Of a DNA stretch of 64,000 nt, positions 29,977 to 38,281 are shown one piece after another. Source of the DNA: Methylomonas methanica (GTDB lineage: Bacteria > Pseudomonadota > Gammaproteobacteria > Methylococcales > Methylomonadaceae). Made by a program: the position numbers and the translations under genes. The stretch is taken from contig NZ_LUUG01000071.1 in assembly GCF_001644035.1 (NCBI RefSeq), positions 1-64,000 on the forward strand. The letters are read 5' to 3'. Within the stretch, counting starts at the first letter, position 1; every line of letters begins with the position of its first letter. Under the pieces are notes generated by a model that did no database searches, was not told the DNA's origin, and saw only the letters and a list, made by a program, of their open reading frames with translations.

Positions 29977-30793
29977 GTGAGCGTTTTGGCGAATCAGGGA
30001 GTTGCCCGGCCACGCAGCGGCGTAACTGGTCGCGCGCTGCCAGTCCGTGTTGCCATTCAAGATGAATCACGGATTTGCCGTCGATAGCAATATCAAAAGA
30101 TTGCTGGTCGGTCATATTATCCAATAGCGCCTGTATCGTCGGCACCGCCAGCACAATCGCTCCGACCTTGCCGTTTGGCGAGGCATAGTTGAAGGCGGTT
30201 ACCGTTTGCGGCTGGCCGTCCGCTTGATCCAGCGTAACCTTGATGGTGCCGACCGCTTGAGGGCTGGGAATATCCGGTCCCCAAAAAGTCATCAGCGCGC
30301 CTTTATAGTCGCCATCGGGGCCGGACAAGACCAGCGCGCCTTTGAGGTTGGTATAAAGCGCGCTGCAACCTTCACCCGGACGTGGCGGTTGCCCGTTTTG
30401 CTGATATTGCCACATGCCATTGCCCATCGCTTTAAGTTCCGGGTCTTTGTTGAGCGCGTCATGTAAGCGGTCATAGCCCATGGACATTGCTTCCAGCACC
30501 GAACTCATCGCACCGATACGCGTTTGCAAAGGGTCGGCGCGTGGTGCCGGTGCTTCGGCATCTTCGGCGGATTCGTAGACATTGTTAATATTCTCTTCAC
30601 AGACCGGCATCGCGGCAACGCCATGCGAGCCGCCCGTGATGCCCAGCTGCACTTCGCCAGGCCCTGGTCCGTTGGGACAGATATAAGATGCTTGCGCGCC
30701 TACCGGCCACCCGGCCATAAGCACCCAAACCAATGGCCAACCGGCAACTATCTTCCGGAAAGTTAGCTTGCGAACTAGCGTTTTTAGGGTCAT
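29969..30793 (-). CDS. Exported protein of unknown function
   Basis: A 274-residue protein with a signal peptide (basic LVRKLTFRK head, hydrophobic core, cleavage after AQA near residue 36) and a mature part with four Cys (YICPNG, MPVCE, GEGCSALY, LRRCVAG) that could form disulfides in the periplasm. GGAG precedes the ATG at 30793 at good distance; the longer frame from 30832 lacks this. I do not recognise the family. It shares the strand with the MerR-type regulator upstream (80-base gap). Confidence 0.65.
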   Translation of the reverse strand: MTLKTLVRKLTFRKIVAGWPLVWVLMAGWPVGAQASYICPNGPGPGEVQLGITGGSHGVAAMPVCEENINNVYESAEDAEAPAPRADPLQTRIGAMSSVLEAMSMGYDRLHDALNKDPELKAMGNGMWQYQQNGQPPRPGEGCSALYTNLKGALVLSGPDGDYKGALMTFWGPDIPSPQAVGTIKVTLDQADGQPQTVTAFNYASPNGKVGAIVLAVPTIQALLDNMTDQQSFDIAIDGKSVIHLEWQHGLAARDQLRRCVAGQLPDSPKRSLN

Positions 30794-30873
30794 GAATACT
30801 CCGTAAGTTATGAGAAATACCGTCTCTCCCACTCTCGTGGGAACCGGCGACCGGAAATTTCAGGGCCAAACTA

Positions 30874-31926
30874 CTAGGCTACACTGCTCTCCGGTAACGG
30901 GCCTTGACGCAGTTCGGCCATCGCCTGAAACACGTAAGTCAACAAAGGCTGATCGATGAACGTACCAAAGAACAGATAAGGTTCGGCCTGATTCGCGGCG
31001 CGAATTTTGGCATGAGTTTCCGGATTATCGCCGGCGTAAGCGCGGAACAATTCCAGCCAAGTCCGCGCCAGCTGCTGCATGCGCGAGTCGTTCGGCGGCG
31101 TGCCGTCTTCCCTGTGTTGGCGTATCGCGGCGATCAGCGGCGGCCACTCGTCGGCGCGCTGGCCGTAGTGCTCGCGCATGAAGCTGAATTCATCCGGTGC
31201 AAGGTATTTTTCGTAGATCGTCAATTTGGTCTCGATGAACGCCTGCTGGATGTAAGCAACAAGCTCCGGCGTCACCCCGGTTTTGGCTTGTACCGTCGGT
31301 TCCCCGGCCATCATCGCGTTGAGTTTGACCAGCAGCCGCGGATCGCCTTGGGTGTCGCGCTCCAGCATGCCTATCCATTGCGTTGCCAACGCCTGGGCTT
31401 CGGCGCTGTCCGGCTCGATCCCTGCCCGCATTGCTTCGTGCACCGCTTGAACCAGCGTCGCCCATTCGCCGGCGGTGGAGTTCTCGTCTATATCCAGTAG
31501 CGGCAAGCGCTTCAGGTCGTTGGCGGAAAAATATTTGTCGTACATGGTCATCATCTCCAGAGTAGTTAGCCAATCGGCAAGCTCCGGCTCTTCTCCACGC
31601 ATCAATTGCAGTTGTAGCCCGGACAAGCGGTCGCGCAAGGCTTGGCTTTGCGCGATTTGTTGATCCAGGGCTTCAATTTGCCGTTCGACGATAGTCGCGA
31701 GATTCAGTCCGGGGTTTGCCAAAATGTCTCCGATTTCGGCCAGCGACAAACCAAACCGCCGTAAGGCTTGAATTTGATGCAATCTGGAAATGTCGGCCCG
31801 GTTATACAGCCGGTAGCCGCTATCGGAACGCGCGGAAGGTTTAAGCAAACCGATGCTGTCGTAGTGATGCAAAGTACGGACCGTCAGTCCGCAGCGTTTG
31901 GCAAGATCGCCTACTTTAAGCAACAT
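30874..31926 (-). CDS. MerR-family regulator with TipAS-like effector domain
   Basis: A 350-residue activator. Residues 1-70 are a MerR winged helix (VGDLAKRCGLTVRTLHHYD, DSGYRLYNRADISRL), followed by the dimerisation coiled coil (about 75-115) and a helical effector part (about 125-345) containing two TipAS-like repeats (MYDKYFSANDLKRL and IYEKYLAPDEFSFM). TipA-type proteins bind thiopeptides or other hydrophobic molecules; the ligand here is unknown. Its own promoter has the stretched spacer expected for MerR autoregulation. Confidence 0.9.
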   Translation of the reverse strand: MLLKVGDLAKRCGLTVRTLHHYDSIGLLKPSARSDSGYRLYNRADISRLHQIQALRRFGLSLAEIGDILANPGLNLATIVERQIEALDQQIAQSQALRDRLSGLQLQLMRGEEPELADWLTTLEMMTMYDKYFSANDLKRLPLLDIDENSTAGEWATLVQAVHEAMRAGIEPDSAEAQALATQWIGMLERDTQGDPRLLVKLNAMMAGEPTVQAKTGVTPELVAYIQQAFIETKLTIYEKYLAPDEFSFMREHYGQRADEWPPLIAAIRQHREDGTPPNDSRMQQLARTWLELFRAYAGDNPETHAKIRAANQAEPYLFFGTFIDQPLLTYVFQAMAELRQGPLPESSVA

Positions 31927-31955
31927 GGTTTGGCTCCTTCGTTATGCGTGCCGTT

Positions 31956-31986
31956 AGCATAGAGCGTGACGTGGCGTCAGGGTCAA
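31956..31986 (-). promoter_or_regulatory. MerR-type promoter with 19-bp spacer and operator
   Basis: Reading on the minus strand, TTGACC (31981-31986) and TATGCT (31956-31961) are separated by 19 bases, longer than the usual 17 and typical for promoters distorted by MerR-family proteins. The spacer contains the palindrome TGACG-CCA-CGTCA. The regulator's ATG is 30 bases downstream of the -10 element, with AAGGAG as ribosome-binding site. Autoregulation is inferred. Confidence 0.7.
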
Positions 31987-32004
31987 GGGCCGGTGTAGCA
32001 TCCA

Positions 32005-33804
32005 TCAGGAATAGTTAGAGGCAACCGCAGGCAACAACCTGCTAAGCAAGGCGTATAGGGCCACTGGGTCCAAAGGCTTATGCAAAACCAAGTACCCCTC
32101 CTGCTCGGCTTGCGCCAGGGCCGGCGAGTCGAATTCGCCGCTGATCATCGCCCCCGCGGCCTCCGGGCAGCGTTCCAGCAAGGCTTGCAACAACTCGAAA
32201 CCGCTTTCGCCGGAGCGCAGGCGCTGGTCGCAAAAGATCGCCTGCGGCTCAAAGCCGCCATCAAGCAAGCCCAGCGCTTCATTAGCCGATGCCGCGCAAG
32301 CCGTCTCCACACCCCAGGCACTCAGCAAAGCTTGCCAGGCGTTGCGCACTTGCGGTTCGTCATCGATCACCAGGCAACGGCCACCCAACGTTTCGCCATG
32401 CTCGGCCAATAACAAGTTCTGCTCGCGCGCTGCCGGCCGCTGCTCGGTGATTTGCGCAGCGGCCGGCAATCGCAACCAGAAACGTGAGCCACGGCCTTCC
32501 CGGGAACTTAAACCCTGACTCGCCGCCATCAAATCCGCGCAACGCGCCACCACCGCCAAGCCCAAACCGTGACCGGCATTGTCGATACGCCAGGCATGTT
32601 CCGGCCGAAAGAATGGCGAATAGATGCGTTGCTGATCGTCTTCCGCAATGCCGACGCCGGTGTCCCACACCTCGAATTGCCAGTCGCTACCCCGGCGTCG
32701 GACCGCCATCAACACGCCGCCGCTTTGCGTATAGCGCAAGGCATTTTGCATCAAGTTGATCATGGACTGGCGCAGCAACATGGCGTCGGCAGTGACTAGC
32801 GCGCGGCCGCCGCTCAACCGCACTCTGAGATCGATTTGCCGAGAGCGGGCTTCTTCCCGAAACAGCGTGGCGACACCGCTCATCAGTGGGTCCAGCGCCA
32901 CGGTTTGCAGATTCACCGGCTGGGCGCCCAACTCGATTCTGGACAAATCCAGCAGCGAATTGAACATCTGCGTAATCGATTGCACGCTTTGTTGCAGATC
33001 TTGCAAAGCCGGCTGCAACGCCGGCTCCTGATTGCGCCGGGAAATGGATTCGATCAAAAAGCCCATGGCATGCACCGGCTGGCGCAAGTCGTGGCTAGCG
33101 GTGGTGAGGAACTGGTTTTTGGCGCGTAAGGCCGCTTCGGCTTCATCCTTGGCAAGCCGATAATTTTCGGCCAATTTGGCGCTATCTTCTTCCAACTTTA
33201 TCTGCGTCAGAAAGAAGCCATGTGAAACCAAGGCTTGCCGGTCTAAAGTGAAAAGCATCACCCCCGATAGCGGCAGGACCAGTAGCCAATGATCCGGAAA
33301 TGCCCAAGGTGCGATCGCCATGCAAGGCAACCAAGCCGCATTCGCGAAACGCCGATAGATACCCAAAACCGGCGACAGTTGCGAGGCATTGGCCGCTAGG
33401 ATGGCGGTGATGATGACGGCTTGCAGCAAGGTAAATTCAAAAGGCACTCTGCCCGCGGTAATCACGCCAGTGGCTGCCAGTCCCAGCCCATGTAAAACAG
33501 CAACCCGGTTAACAATTGGCAGCCACTTGCCGAGAGTTTGTTCAGATGAGTATTGATCTCGGTCTCGGCGGTATTGGACATGCTGCAAGCGCACCGCCAC
33601 TCCAGCCAAAAGATAAGACAGGGTCCAAAGCCACATACCATGGGGATTCAATCCCAGGCTGTACTGCCAATAGCCGAAAGCCACACCGGAAATCGGAACG
33701 GTGCTGACACCGGTGACCAAACGACCGTAGCTCATATCCAACAGCCGAGCCTGACCGTCGGCGCCAACATCCGCGAAAGTCAACTTGGGTTTTGCAGCCT
33801 TCAT
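32005..33804 (-). CDS. Hybrid sensor histidine kinase with C-terminal receiver
   Basis: A 599-residue membrane kinase: several N-terminal hydrophobic helices (about 25-185) without a large periplasmic loop, a short coiled coil, HisKA with the phosphorylated His in TTASHDLRQPVHAMG, HATPase_c with N-box LMQNALRY, WDTGVGIAE and GHGLGLAVV, and a receiver (about 470-590) with IDDEPQ and phosphoacceptor Asp in FCDQRLRSG. Its ATG overlaps the stop of the LuxR-type regulator gene (ATGA), so the two form one unit. Signal unknown; the sensor part looks membrane-embedded. Confidence 0.92.
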   Translation of the reverse strand: MKAAKPKLTFADVGADGQARLLDMSYGRLVTGVSTVPISGVAFGYWQYSLGLNPHGMWLWTLSYLLAGVAVRLQHVQYRRDRDQYSSEQTLGKWLPIVNRVAVLHGLGLAATGVITAGRVPFEFTLLQAVIITAILAANASQLSPVLGIYRRFANAAWLPCMAIAPWAFPDHWLLVLPLSGVMLFTLDRQALVSHGFFLTQIKLEEDSAKLAENYRLAKDEAEAALRAKNQFLTTASHDLRQPVHAMGFLIESISRRNQEPALQPALQDLQQSVQSITQMFNSLLDLSRIELGAQPVNLQTVALDPLMSGVATLFREEARSRQIDLRVRLSGGRALVTADAMLLRQSMINLMQNALRYTQSGGVLMAVRRRGSDWQFEVWDTGVGIAEDDQQRIYSPFFRPEHAWRIDNAGHGLGLAVVARCADLMAASQGLSSREGRGSRFWLRLPAAAQITEQRPAAREQNLLLAEHGETLGGRCLVIDDEPQVRNAWQALLSAWGVETACAASANEALGLLDGGFEPQAIFCDQRLRSGESGFELLQALLERCPEAAGAMISGEFDSPALAQAEQEGYLVLHKPLDPVALYALLSRLLPAVASNYS

Positions 33805-34445
33805 TCCAGCCTCCTGCCACGCAAGCGGGTAATAACTTCTATCCGGTTACGCGCACCCAGCCGCTCCAGAATACCGCTCACATGTTCCTTGACGGTTTGC
33901 TCGGATAAGGACAGGTTCAGGGCAATGCGCTTATTGGGTAAGCCCTTTAACATCATGGCCAACACTTGGCCCTGGCGGGCGGTTAACCCCAGTTCGGCGG
34001 CGGTGACCGGCAGTTCCTTATTCGGAAACTCGCGCCCGGCGAACTTTACGCCACCGTAAAACCAGCTGTCGCCCTGCAACAGCGCGGCAACGGCCCGGCC
34101 GAAAACCTCCGGCGATTCTTGTTTATGCAAAAAGCCGTCTGCCCCGGCTAGCCTTACCTTGTCCAGCACCGCCGCGTCGTCGTCGGCGCTGATGGCCAAG
34201 AGGCGTGTGGTCGGGCAGCGCTGTTTCAACTCTGCCAGCAAGCCCAGTGACGCGCCGTCGGGCAACCAGAAATCCACCACGGCCAACGACGGCGGATTGA
34301 CAGGATCAAGGGCGGCCCAGAATTCGGCGACGTCAGACACCGGCCGCGCCGCGGCAAATCCGCAATGGGAAAGCAAAAATTCCGCAATGCCGCTGGCCGA
34401 TAATGGATGATCGTCTATCACCAGCGCGCTAGTCCTGTTTATCAC
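33801..34445 (-). CDS. LuxR/NarL-family response regulator
   Basis: About 214 residues: receiver with VIDDHPLS and phosphoacceptor Asp in VVDFWLPDG, then a helix-turn-helix domain reading GLTARQGQVLAMMLKGLPNK and LSLSEQTVKEHVSGIL. I use the GTG at 34445, which has GGGGA nine bases upstream; the longer alternative starts at a TTG at 34469. It is co-translated with the hybrid kinase. Its promoter (34547-34593) is nearly identical to the one of the HAF-repeat gene at 36208-37260, suggesting autoregulation and a common target. Confidence 0.9.
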   Translation of the reverse strand: MINRTSALVIDDHPLSASGIAEFLLSHCGFAAARPVSDVAEFWAALDPVNPPSLAVVDFWLPDGASLGLLAELKQRCPTTRLLAISADDDAAVLDKVRLAGADGFLHKQESPEVFGRAVAALLQGDSWFYGGVKFAGREFPNKELPVTAAELGLTARQGQVLAMMLKGLPNKRIALNLSLSEQTVKEHVSGILERLGARNRIEVITRLRGRRLE

Positions 34446-34546
34446 GCAAATAATCCCCGCTATGCTCAATAGCCGGCATCAGGCCGGCTTTACGGCTGTT
34501 GGTTTAGAACCCAATCAGACGCGCCAAAAACATGCAAAACAATTAC

Positions 34547-34593
34547 ATGTTAACAAACCTCCCCGGATTTCCAACACCCTACTCCGGTAGGGT
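34547..34593 (-). promoter_or_regulatory. Promoter with palindromic operator upstream of the regulator gene
   Basis: On the minus strand a palindrome with 7-bp arms (ACCCTAC and GTAGGGT at 34576-34582 and 34587-34593, four bases between) abuts a -35-like TTGGAA (34569-34574), then 16 bases to TAACAT (34547-34552). The surrounding 60 bases recur before the HAF-repeat gene with few changes. The placement fits a class II activator such as a LuxR/NarL protein; the binding protein is inferred. Confidence 0.6.
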
Positions 34594-34673
34594 TCCCTGT
34601 CTGCATCCGCCTTCCGATAATGCTGCCCAGCTTTAAAGCCGTTAGCCAGATTGCCGAGTATTTGCATCATTGG

Positions 34674-34749
34674 TTAACCCGGCCCTTAAATGCCCCGTCG
34701 CCGTCATTCCCGCGAAAGCGGGAGCGGCGATAATTAAGGGCCGGGTTAA
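34674..34749. repeat. Nested inverted-repeat element
   Basis: A perfect 16-bp inverted repeat (TTAACCCGGCCCTTAA at 34674-34689, complement at 34734-34749) encloses a second hairpin based on CCCGC-GAAA-GCGGG within a CGCCG/CGGCG stem. The inner part begins CGTCATTCCCGCG, an end sequence also found at 36064. This is a small non-coding palindromic repeat of the REP/MITE kind in an otherwise empty 465-base interval that also contains the regulator promoter. Confidence 0.7.
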
Positions 34750-34910
34750 TAAATAACTACTTCTGGAGAAAACGTTGTGGCCTTACTCTGTTTTATAAAA
34801 CAATCAATTAGAGCAGCGAATGACGAATATCCGGCAAATTACGATTCTTTACAAAGCATTTGATGCCATATCCATCACGTTAAGCTAATCAACAAAAAGG
34901 AAAAGTCGCA

Positions 34911-35279
34911 ATGAAAACTAAGGCTCTATCGTTATCGGCTCTAGTTGTTTTAACAATTAGTGGGTGTGCCGGCACGACACCAATCAAGAATTTGGCATTG
35001 CCGCCGGTAAGCACAATCGAAGGAGCCGTCACCCAGCTCGATGCCAACGGTTTTACTCTATTAGACGATTCCGGCTCAATCTTTGTCAGGGCAAAGTTGC
35101 CAGACAATAAAAAATTAAACCTTTCTCTGGATGAAAAAGTGAAAGTGTATGGCAACCTGCAAGGTGGTCAGGAAAAAATATTTGATGGGTATGTTATCCG
35201 GAAAGCAACCGGGGAGCAGATTATTGCCAGTAATCCAACGCCTCACTTCGGTTTTATTATTCAGAGTGCCTTTAAATAA
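34911..35279 (+). CDS. Small lipoprotein, OB-fold-like
   Basis: A 122-residue lipoprotein: signal peptide with lipobox LTISGCAG (lipidated Cys19), then a predicted beta-rich domain (IEGAVTQLDANGFTLLDD, IFVRAKLPD, EKVKVYGNL, FDGYVIRKATG) that resembles the BOF/OB-fold of periplasmic stress proteins. AAAAGGAAAA precedes the ATG. Function unknown; no operon partner. Confidence 0.7.
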   Translation: MKTKALSLSALVVLTISGCAGTTPIKNLALPPVSTIEGAVTQLDANGFTLLDDSGSIFVRAKLPDNKKLNLSLDEKVKVYGNLQGGQEKIFDGYVIRKATGEQIIASNPTPHFGFIIQSAFK

Positions 35280-35356
35280 TGCCCAAGCCTGGTCGGTCAA
35301 AATCCGTGCGATTTAGTGGATACGAGGTGAGGTGGATTCGTCCAACGAAAAGCTAA

Positions 35357-35383
35357 GGGGCGCAGCGCTTCACCTTGCGCCCC
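35357..35383. terminator. GC-rich hairpin between convergent lipoprotein genes
   Basis: GGGGCGCA (35357-35364) pairs perfectly with TGCGCCCC (35376-35383), 11-base loop, with AAGCT/ATGCTT flanks that extend it imperfectly. It lies between two converging genes and may act in both directions, though no T tract follows. Confidence 0.45.
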
Positions 35384-35398
35384 ATGCTTGGTATTACG

Positions 35399-35791
35399 TC
35401 AGCATTTGCCGGCGGCTTTTAAGAGCGCATTGCAGCTTGCATTGTTGGTTTTTCCTATGTCGCTTGACCCCTTGGTAAAATCCGTGCACATGGCATCCGC
35501 GCCGCTGGCCATGCCCCATGTCGCGAATTTACCGAATCCTGACGGCTCCAAGATTTCGCATTTAAAAGTGGCGCCATCGTTAGTTTTAACCGTGTACTGC
35601 ATGCCGTTATAACCAGCAGGTGCTTCCACAGCTTGTGCGTTGGTGATTTTAAAATTACCAGTCTCACGGCCGATAGCCATCGATATTTTGCTCTCTGCTT
35701 TGTCGCTTCCTTGAGCTGTAGTTTTATTAGCCGTTGTTGCGCAACCGGATAGCATCAACAAGAGCGTTACCGTCAGAAGTTTTTGTACCAT
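35399..35791 (-). CDS. Small lipoprotein with conserved cysteines
   Basis: A 130-residue lipoprotein: lipobox LMLSGCATT (Cys17), a Thr/Lys-rich linker and a domain with IGRETGNFKI, GMQYTVKTNDGATFKCEIL and a tail of Cys residues (DAMCTDF, ASCNALL, AAGKC). I begin at the ATG at 35791, preceded by GGTGGAG; the much longer frame upstream has no signal peptide at its start. Homologues in other gammaproteobacteria are uncharacterised as far as I recall. Confidence 0.7.
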   Translation of the reverse strand: MVQKLLTVTLLLMLSGCATTANKTTAQGSDKAESKISMAIGRETGNFKITNAQAVEAPAGYNGMQYTVKTNDGATFKCEILEPSGFGKFATWGMASGADAMCTDFTKGSSDIGKTNNASCNALLKAAGKC

Positions 35792-36063
35792 TTTGATTCT
35801 CCACCGCTCCGAGATAAGAAAACGCAGGGCATAGGAGCGTGAAGATATGCCTAACGCACAGCTAATCGGCGGCACATTAGCGCCGTCCAAGGATCGAAGG
35901 GAGCGAATGTTATCGCTTGTCTTTCCGAAGGGCCGCCATGATTGCCGCATTTTTTCGCTCCTCAACACTGCGGCCGTTCGGTTATAGTCTTCTTACATCG
36001 TTGCCTTACTTGAGCGCTTGGTCAGACAGACAAAAGCCATAGCTATAGCCGGCCCTTTCATAT

Positions 36064-36148
36064 CGTCACTCCCGCGCGGGCAGGAGCCCAATTGCGGCAT
36101 TGGATTCGCTGCGCGGTCTAACGGCTCCCCGCTTCCGCGGCAATGACG
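36064..36148. repeat. Palindromic repeat with CGTCA-type ends
   Basis: The interval 35792-36207 holds no gene. Within it, CGTCACTCCCGCG (36064-36076) is matched in inverted orientation by CGCGGCAATGACG (36136-36148), 11 of 13 positions. The same end sequence occurs in the element at 34702, so both belong to one dispersed family. Confidence 0.55.
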
Positions 36149-36207
36149 ACAACTGAGAAGTTAATGGCCGGAGTAAATAGGCTGCTACGACCCGTCTAGC
36201 GTCAGAA

Positions 36208-37260
36208 CTAAGCACGCATGCGACGCGAAACAAAACCCAGCAACACCGAAGCAAACAACCAGATCGCGCCGGGTATTGGCACAGAAGTGACCGGATTTAA
36301 TAGAAAGGCGCGCTGAACACCATTCGCGGCAATACCCACACCCACAATTTGGCCACTATTATTGACATCGTAAGCCGTTGTCAGCGTCCAACCGAGACTT
36401 GCTGAAATCAGCGTATTCAGGTCGGTCATGACACCGTTGATGGTCACAAACGCTCGTTTCGCCCCGCCGGAATTATCGCCAAAATACCCAACTGCTTGAC
36501 CGGTATTATTGATGCCAAATGCCTCGCTGCTATAGCCGGCCAGACCAATATCAAGCATCTGATCGTCAACTGTGGTAATGAACGCGTGCTTTTCGTTGTT
36601 GGTTACATGGGATGTGCCGGCTACCTGGCCCGCGTCATTTATGGCATAGCCTGTACTGGTACCCCAGGCGAACGCGCCTAGATCAACCATTTGGCCGTTA
36701 CGCGTGACAAAAGCGTGAGCACCATAAGAGGTCTGACTCGCGCCGGTTACCTGACCACTACTGTTGATCGCATTGCCCGCACTCCAGCTACCACCAGTCA
36801 ACGTACCCAAATCAGTCAAGCTGCCATTGCTGGCAATAATCGCACGCTGATTTCCTTGGGTATTCCAGGCGCTGCCGACTACCTGCCCGGCGTCATTGAT
36901 GCCATTGGCCACACTGGAAAAAGGACTGCCGCTGAAACCGCCGATTGTCTGGGTAACACCATTGTTGTGCACTATGCCGCGCCCAGCGGAATTGCCAACC
37001 ACCACACCGCTTGAATTAAGCCCGGTAAGGCTGGAATATCCGGGCACAGACAGCAAGGTTGCATTGTTATTTTTATAAACAAAGCTTTCACCACCCCCGG
37101 TAAAACCCAAAACATGCCCGGAATCATTAATAGAAACGGCTCCTGAGTTTATTGAGGTGTTCTCCGGCATTAGATCCACCAAGGTATACATAACACTGGC
37201 ATGAGCCGGCAATACCGGCAGCATTAAGCCTAGTGCAAGGGATTTCAGATTGATTTTCAT
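36208..37260 (-). CDS. HAF-repeat extracellular protein with PEP-CTERM tail
   Basis: A 350-residue secreted protein: signal peptide (about 1-21, LPAHA), then about eight repeats of a 35-45-residue unit with the pattern INxxGQVxG (for example GINDAGQVVG, INSSGQVTG, VNNSGQIVG) alternating with AFxxxNGxMxDLG, the HAF repeat. The C-terminus has VPIPGAIWLFASVLLGF followed by SRRMRA, a VPxP-type PEP-CTERM sorting signal. It would be processed by an exosortase and placed at the cell surface or in the matrix. Its promoter matches that of the LuxR-type regulator. Confidence 0.88.
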   Translation of the reverse strand: MKINLKSLALGLMLPVLPAHASVMYTLVDLMPENTSINSGAVSINDSGHVLGFTGGGESFVYKNNNATLLSVPGYSSLTGLNSSGVVVGNSAGRGIVHNNGVTQTIGGFSGSPFSSVANGINDAGQVVGSAWNTQGNQRAIIASNGSLTDLGTLTGGSWSAGNAINSSGQVTGASQTSYGAHAFVTRNGQMVDLGAFAWGTSTGYAINDAGQVAGTSHVTNNEKHAFITTVDDQMLDIGLAGYSSEAFGINNTGQAVGYFGDNSGGAKRAFVTINGVMTDLNTLISASLGWTLTTAYDVNNSGQIVGVGIAANGVQRAFLLNPVTSVPIPGAIWLFASVLLGFVSRRMRA

Positions 37261-37309
37261 GGCAAATTCCTATTTAAAATGGTCGGTCCAATAGTGGACT
37301 TCGAAATAC

Positions 37310-37356
37310 ATGTTAACAAACCTGCCTAGCGTCCCAACACCCTACTCTGGTAGGGT
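37310..37356 (-). promoter_or_regulatory. Promoter with palindromic operator before the HAF-repeat gene
   Basis: Same architecture as at 34547-34593: arms ACCCTAC/GTAGGGT at 37339-37345 and 37350-37356, -35-like TTGGGA (37332-37337), 16-base spacer, TAACAT (37310-37315), ATG about 50 bases on. The rest of 37357-37702 up to the CRISPR array holds no gene I can support; a 53-codon frame at 37504 has no visible homology or ribosome-binding site. Confidence 0.6.
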
Positions 37357-37702
37357 TCCCTGCCTATTTGTAGGTGGCTGAATAAAAACTGAGCGGCGCT
37401 TGTGTTGCGCGTGCCGTGACTCAAGATGCCCTGAGGGACAGAACCGTTCGGGCTCTGGGAGTGGGAAAAAACCAATTTACGATAGAAACCGGGTGGCCTA
37501 GGGATGACCGCTTATTTCCGGGTAAAAACCGATAGCGACCAGCAATATAACTACCATGTGGGCGGCTGTATTCCGGTGCTGACTAGATGGTCTCGGCCGC
37601 GATATGCAGCAAAAATGGCGAATCGGCGCGCAATCCACTGCTCTGTCACTGAACGGTTGCCATAATCTCCGGGAAGTGTTTCCCGCACTTAAGACATTTG
37701 TA

Positions 37703-38150
37703 TTTCTAAGCCGCCTGTGCGGCGGCGGACAACCAACCACTCGGCACGCTCGGCGCTATGCTTTTCTAAGCCGCCTGTGCGGCGGCGGACATAATCCGCT
37801 TCAAACTGTCTTGCGTGATATTTTTCTAAGCCGCCTGTGCGGCGGCGGACTTTATCGGCGTCGGTCCCACCAACCGGGATACTTTCTAAGCCGCCTGTGC
37901 GGCGGCGGACCCTTCGAAGCATTCGACCGGGCAGTGCGAGACTTTCTAAGCCGCCTGTGCGGCGGCGGACTTGGAATTGGAGACTTGCTTCTCGATGGCT
38001 TTTTTCTAAGCCGCCTGTGCGGCGGCGGACGGTTGCCGCCGTCGCCAGGATCGCCGATCAATTTTCTAAGCCGCCTGTGCGGCGGCGGACTTGGCGGGGT
38101 TGGGGCCGGCTGAGACGGCTTTTTTCTAAGCCGCCTGTGCGGCGGCGGAC
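37703..38150 (-). CRISPR. Type I-F CRISPR array, 8 repeats and 7 spacers
   Basis: Eight identical 28-bp repeats begin every 60 bases at 37703, 37763, 37823, 37883, 37943, 38003, 38063 and 38123; all seven spacers are 32 bases. On the minus strand the repeat starts GTCCG, forms the 5-bp stem CCGCC-GCACA-GGCGG and ends CTTAGAAA, equivalent to the I-F consensus with its CTGCC/GGCAG stem and CTAAGAAA handle. The array is therefore transcribed leftwards like the cas genes, and the newest spacer should be the one at 38091-38122. No repeat has decayed, also not the leader-distal one at 37703. Open frames across the array are artefacts of the 60-base period. Confidence 0.97.
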
Positions 38151-38281
38151 TGATTATAACGAAACGGGAAGCCTGTTGCGACAAGGGTTGCGGGCGGTTT
38201 GACCTGTTTTTACCATCCGTAAAGCTGTTGTTCGTAACCGGCTGATTTAGTTCATATTGTTAAAGAGCGGAAAATTTTGGG
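38151..38281 (-). promoter_or_regulatory. CRISPR leader
   Basis: The 131 bases between the csy4 stop and the first (leader-proximal) repeat. Compared with the array it is AT-rich near csy4, consistent with a promoter and IHF-type bending site. It is identified by position and repeat orientation only. Confidence 0.6.

Noticed and set aside
37504-37665. 53-codon frame upstream of the array
   Set aside because: No Shine-Dalgarno sequence, no homology recognised and no supporting context.
37604-38202. Open frames on both strands across the CRISPR array encoding regular repeats
   Set aside because: The 60-base period (a multiple of three) of repeats plus spacers keeps frames open; the array is non-coding.
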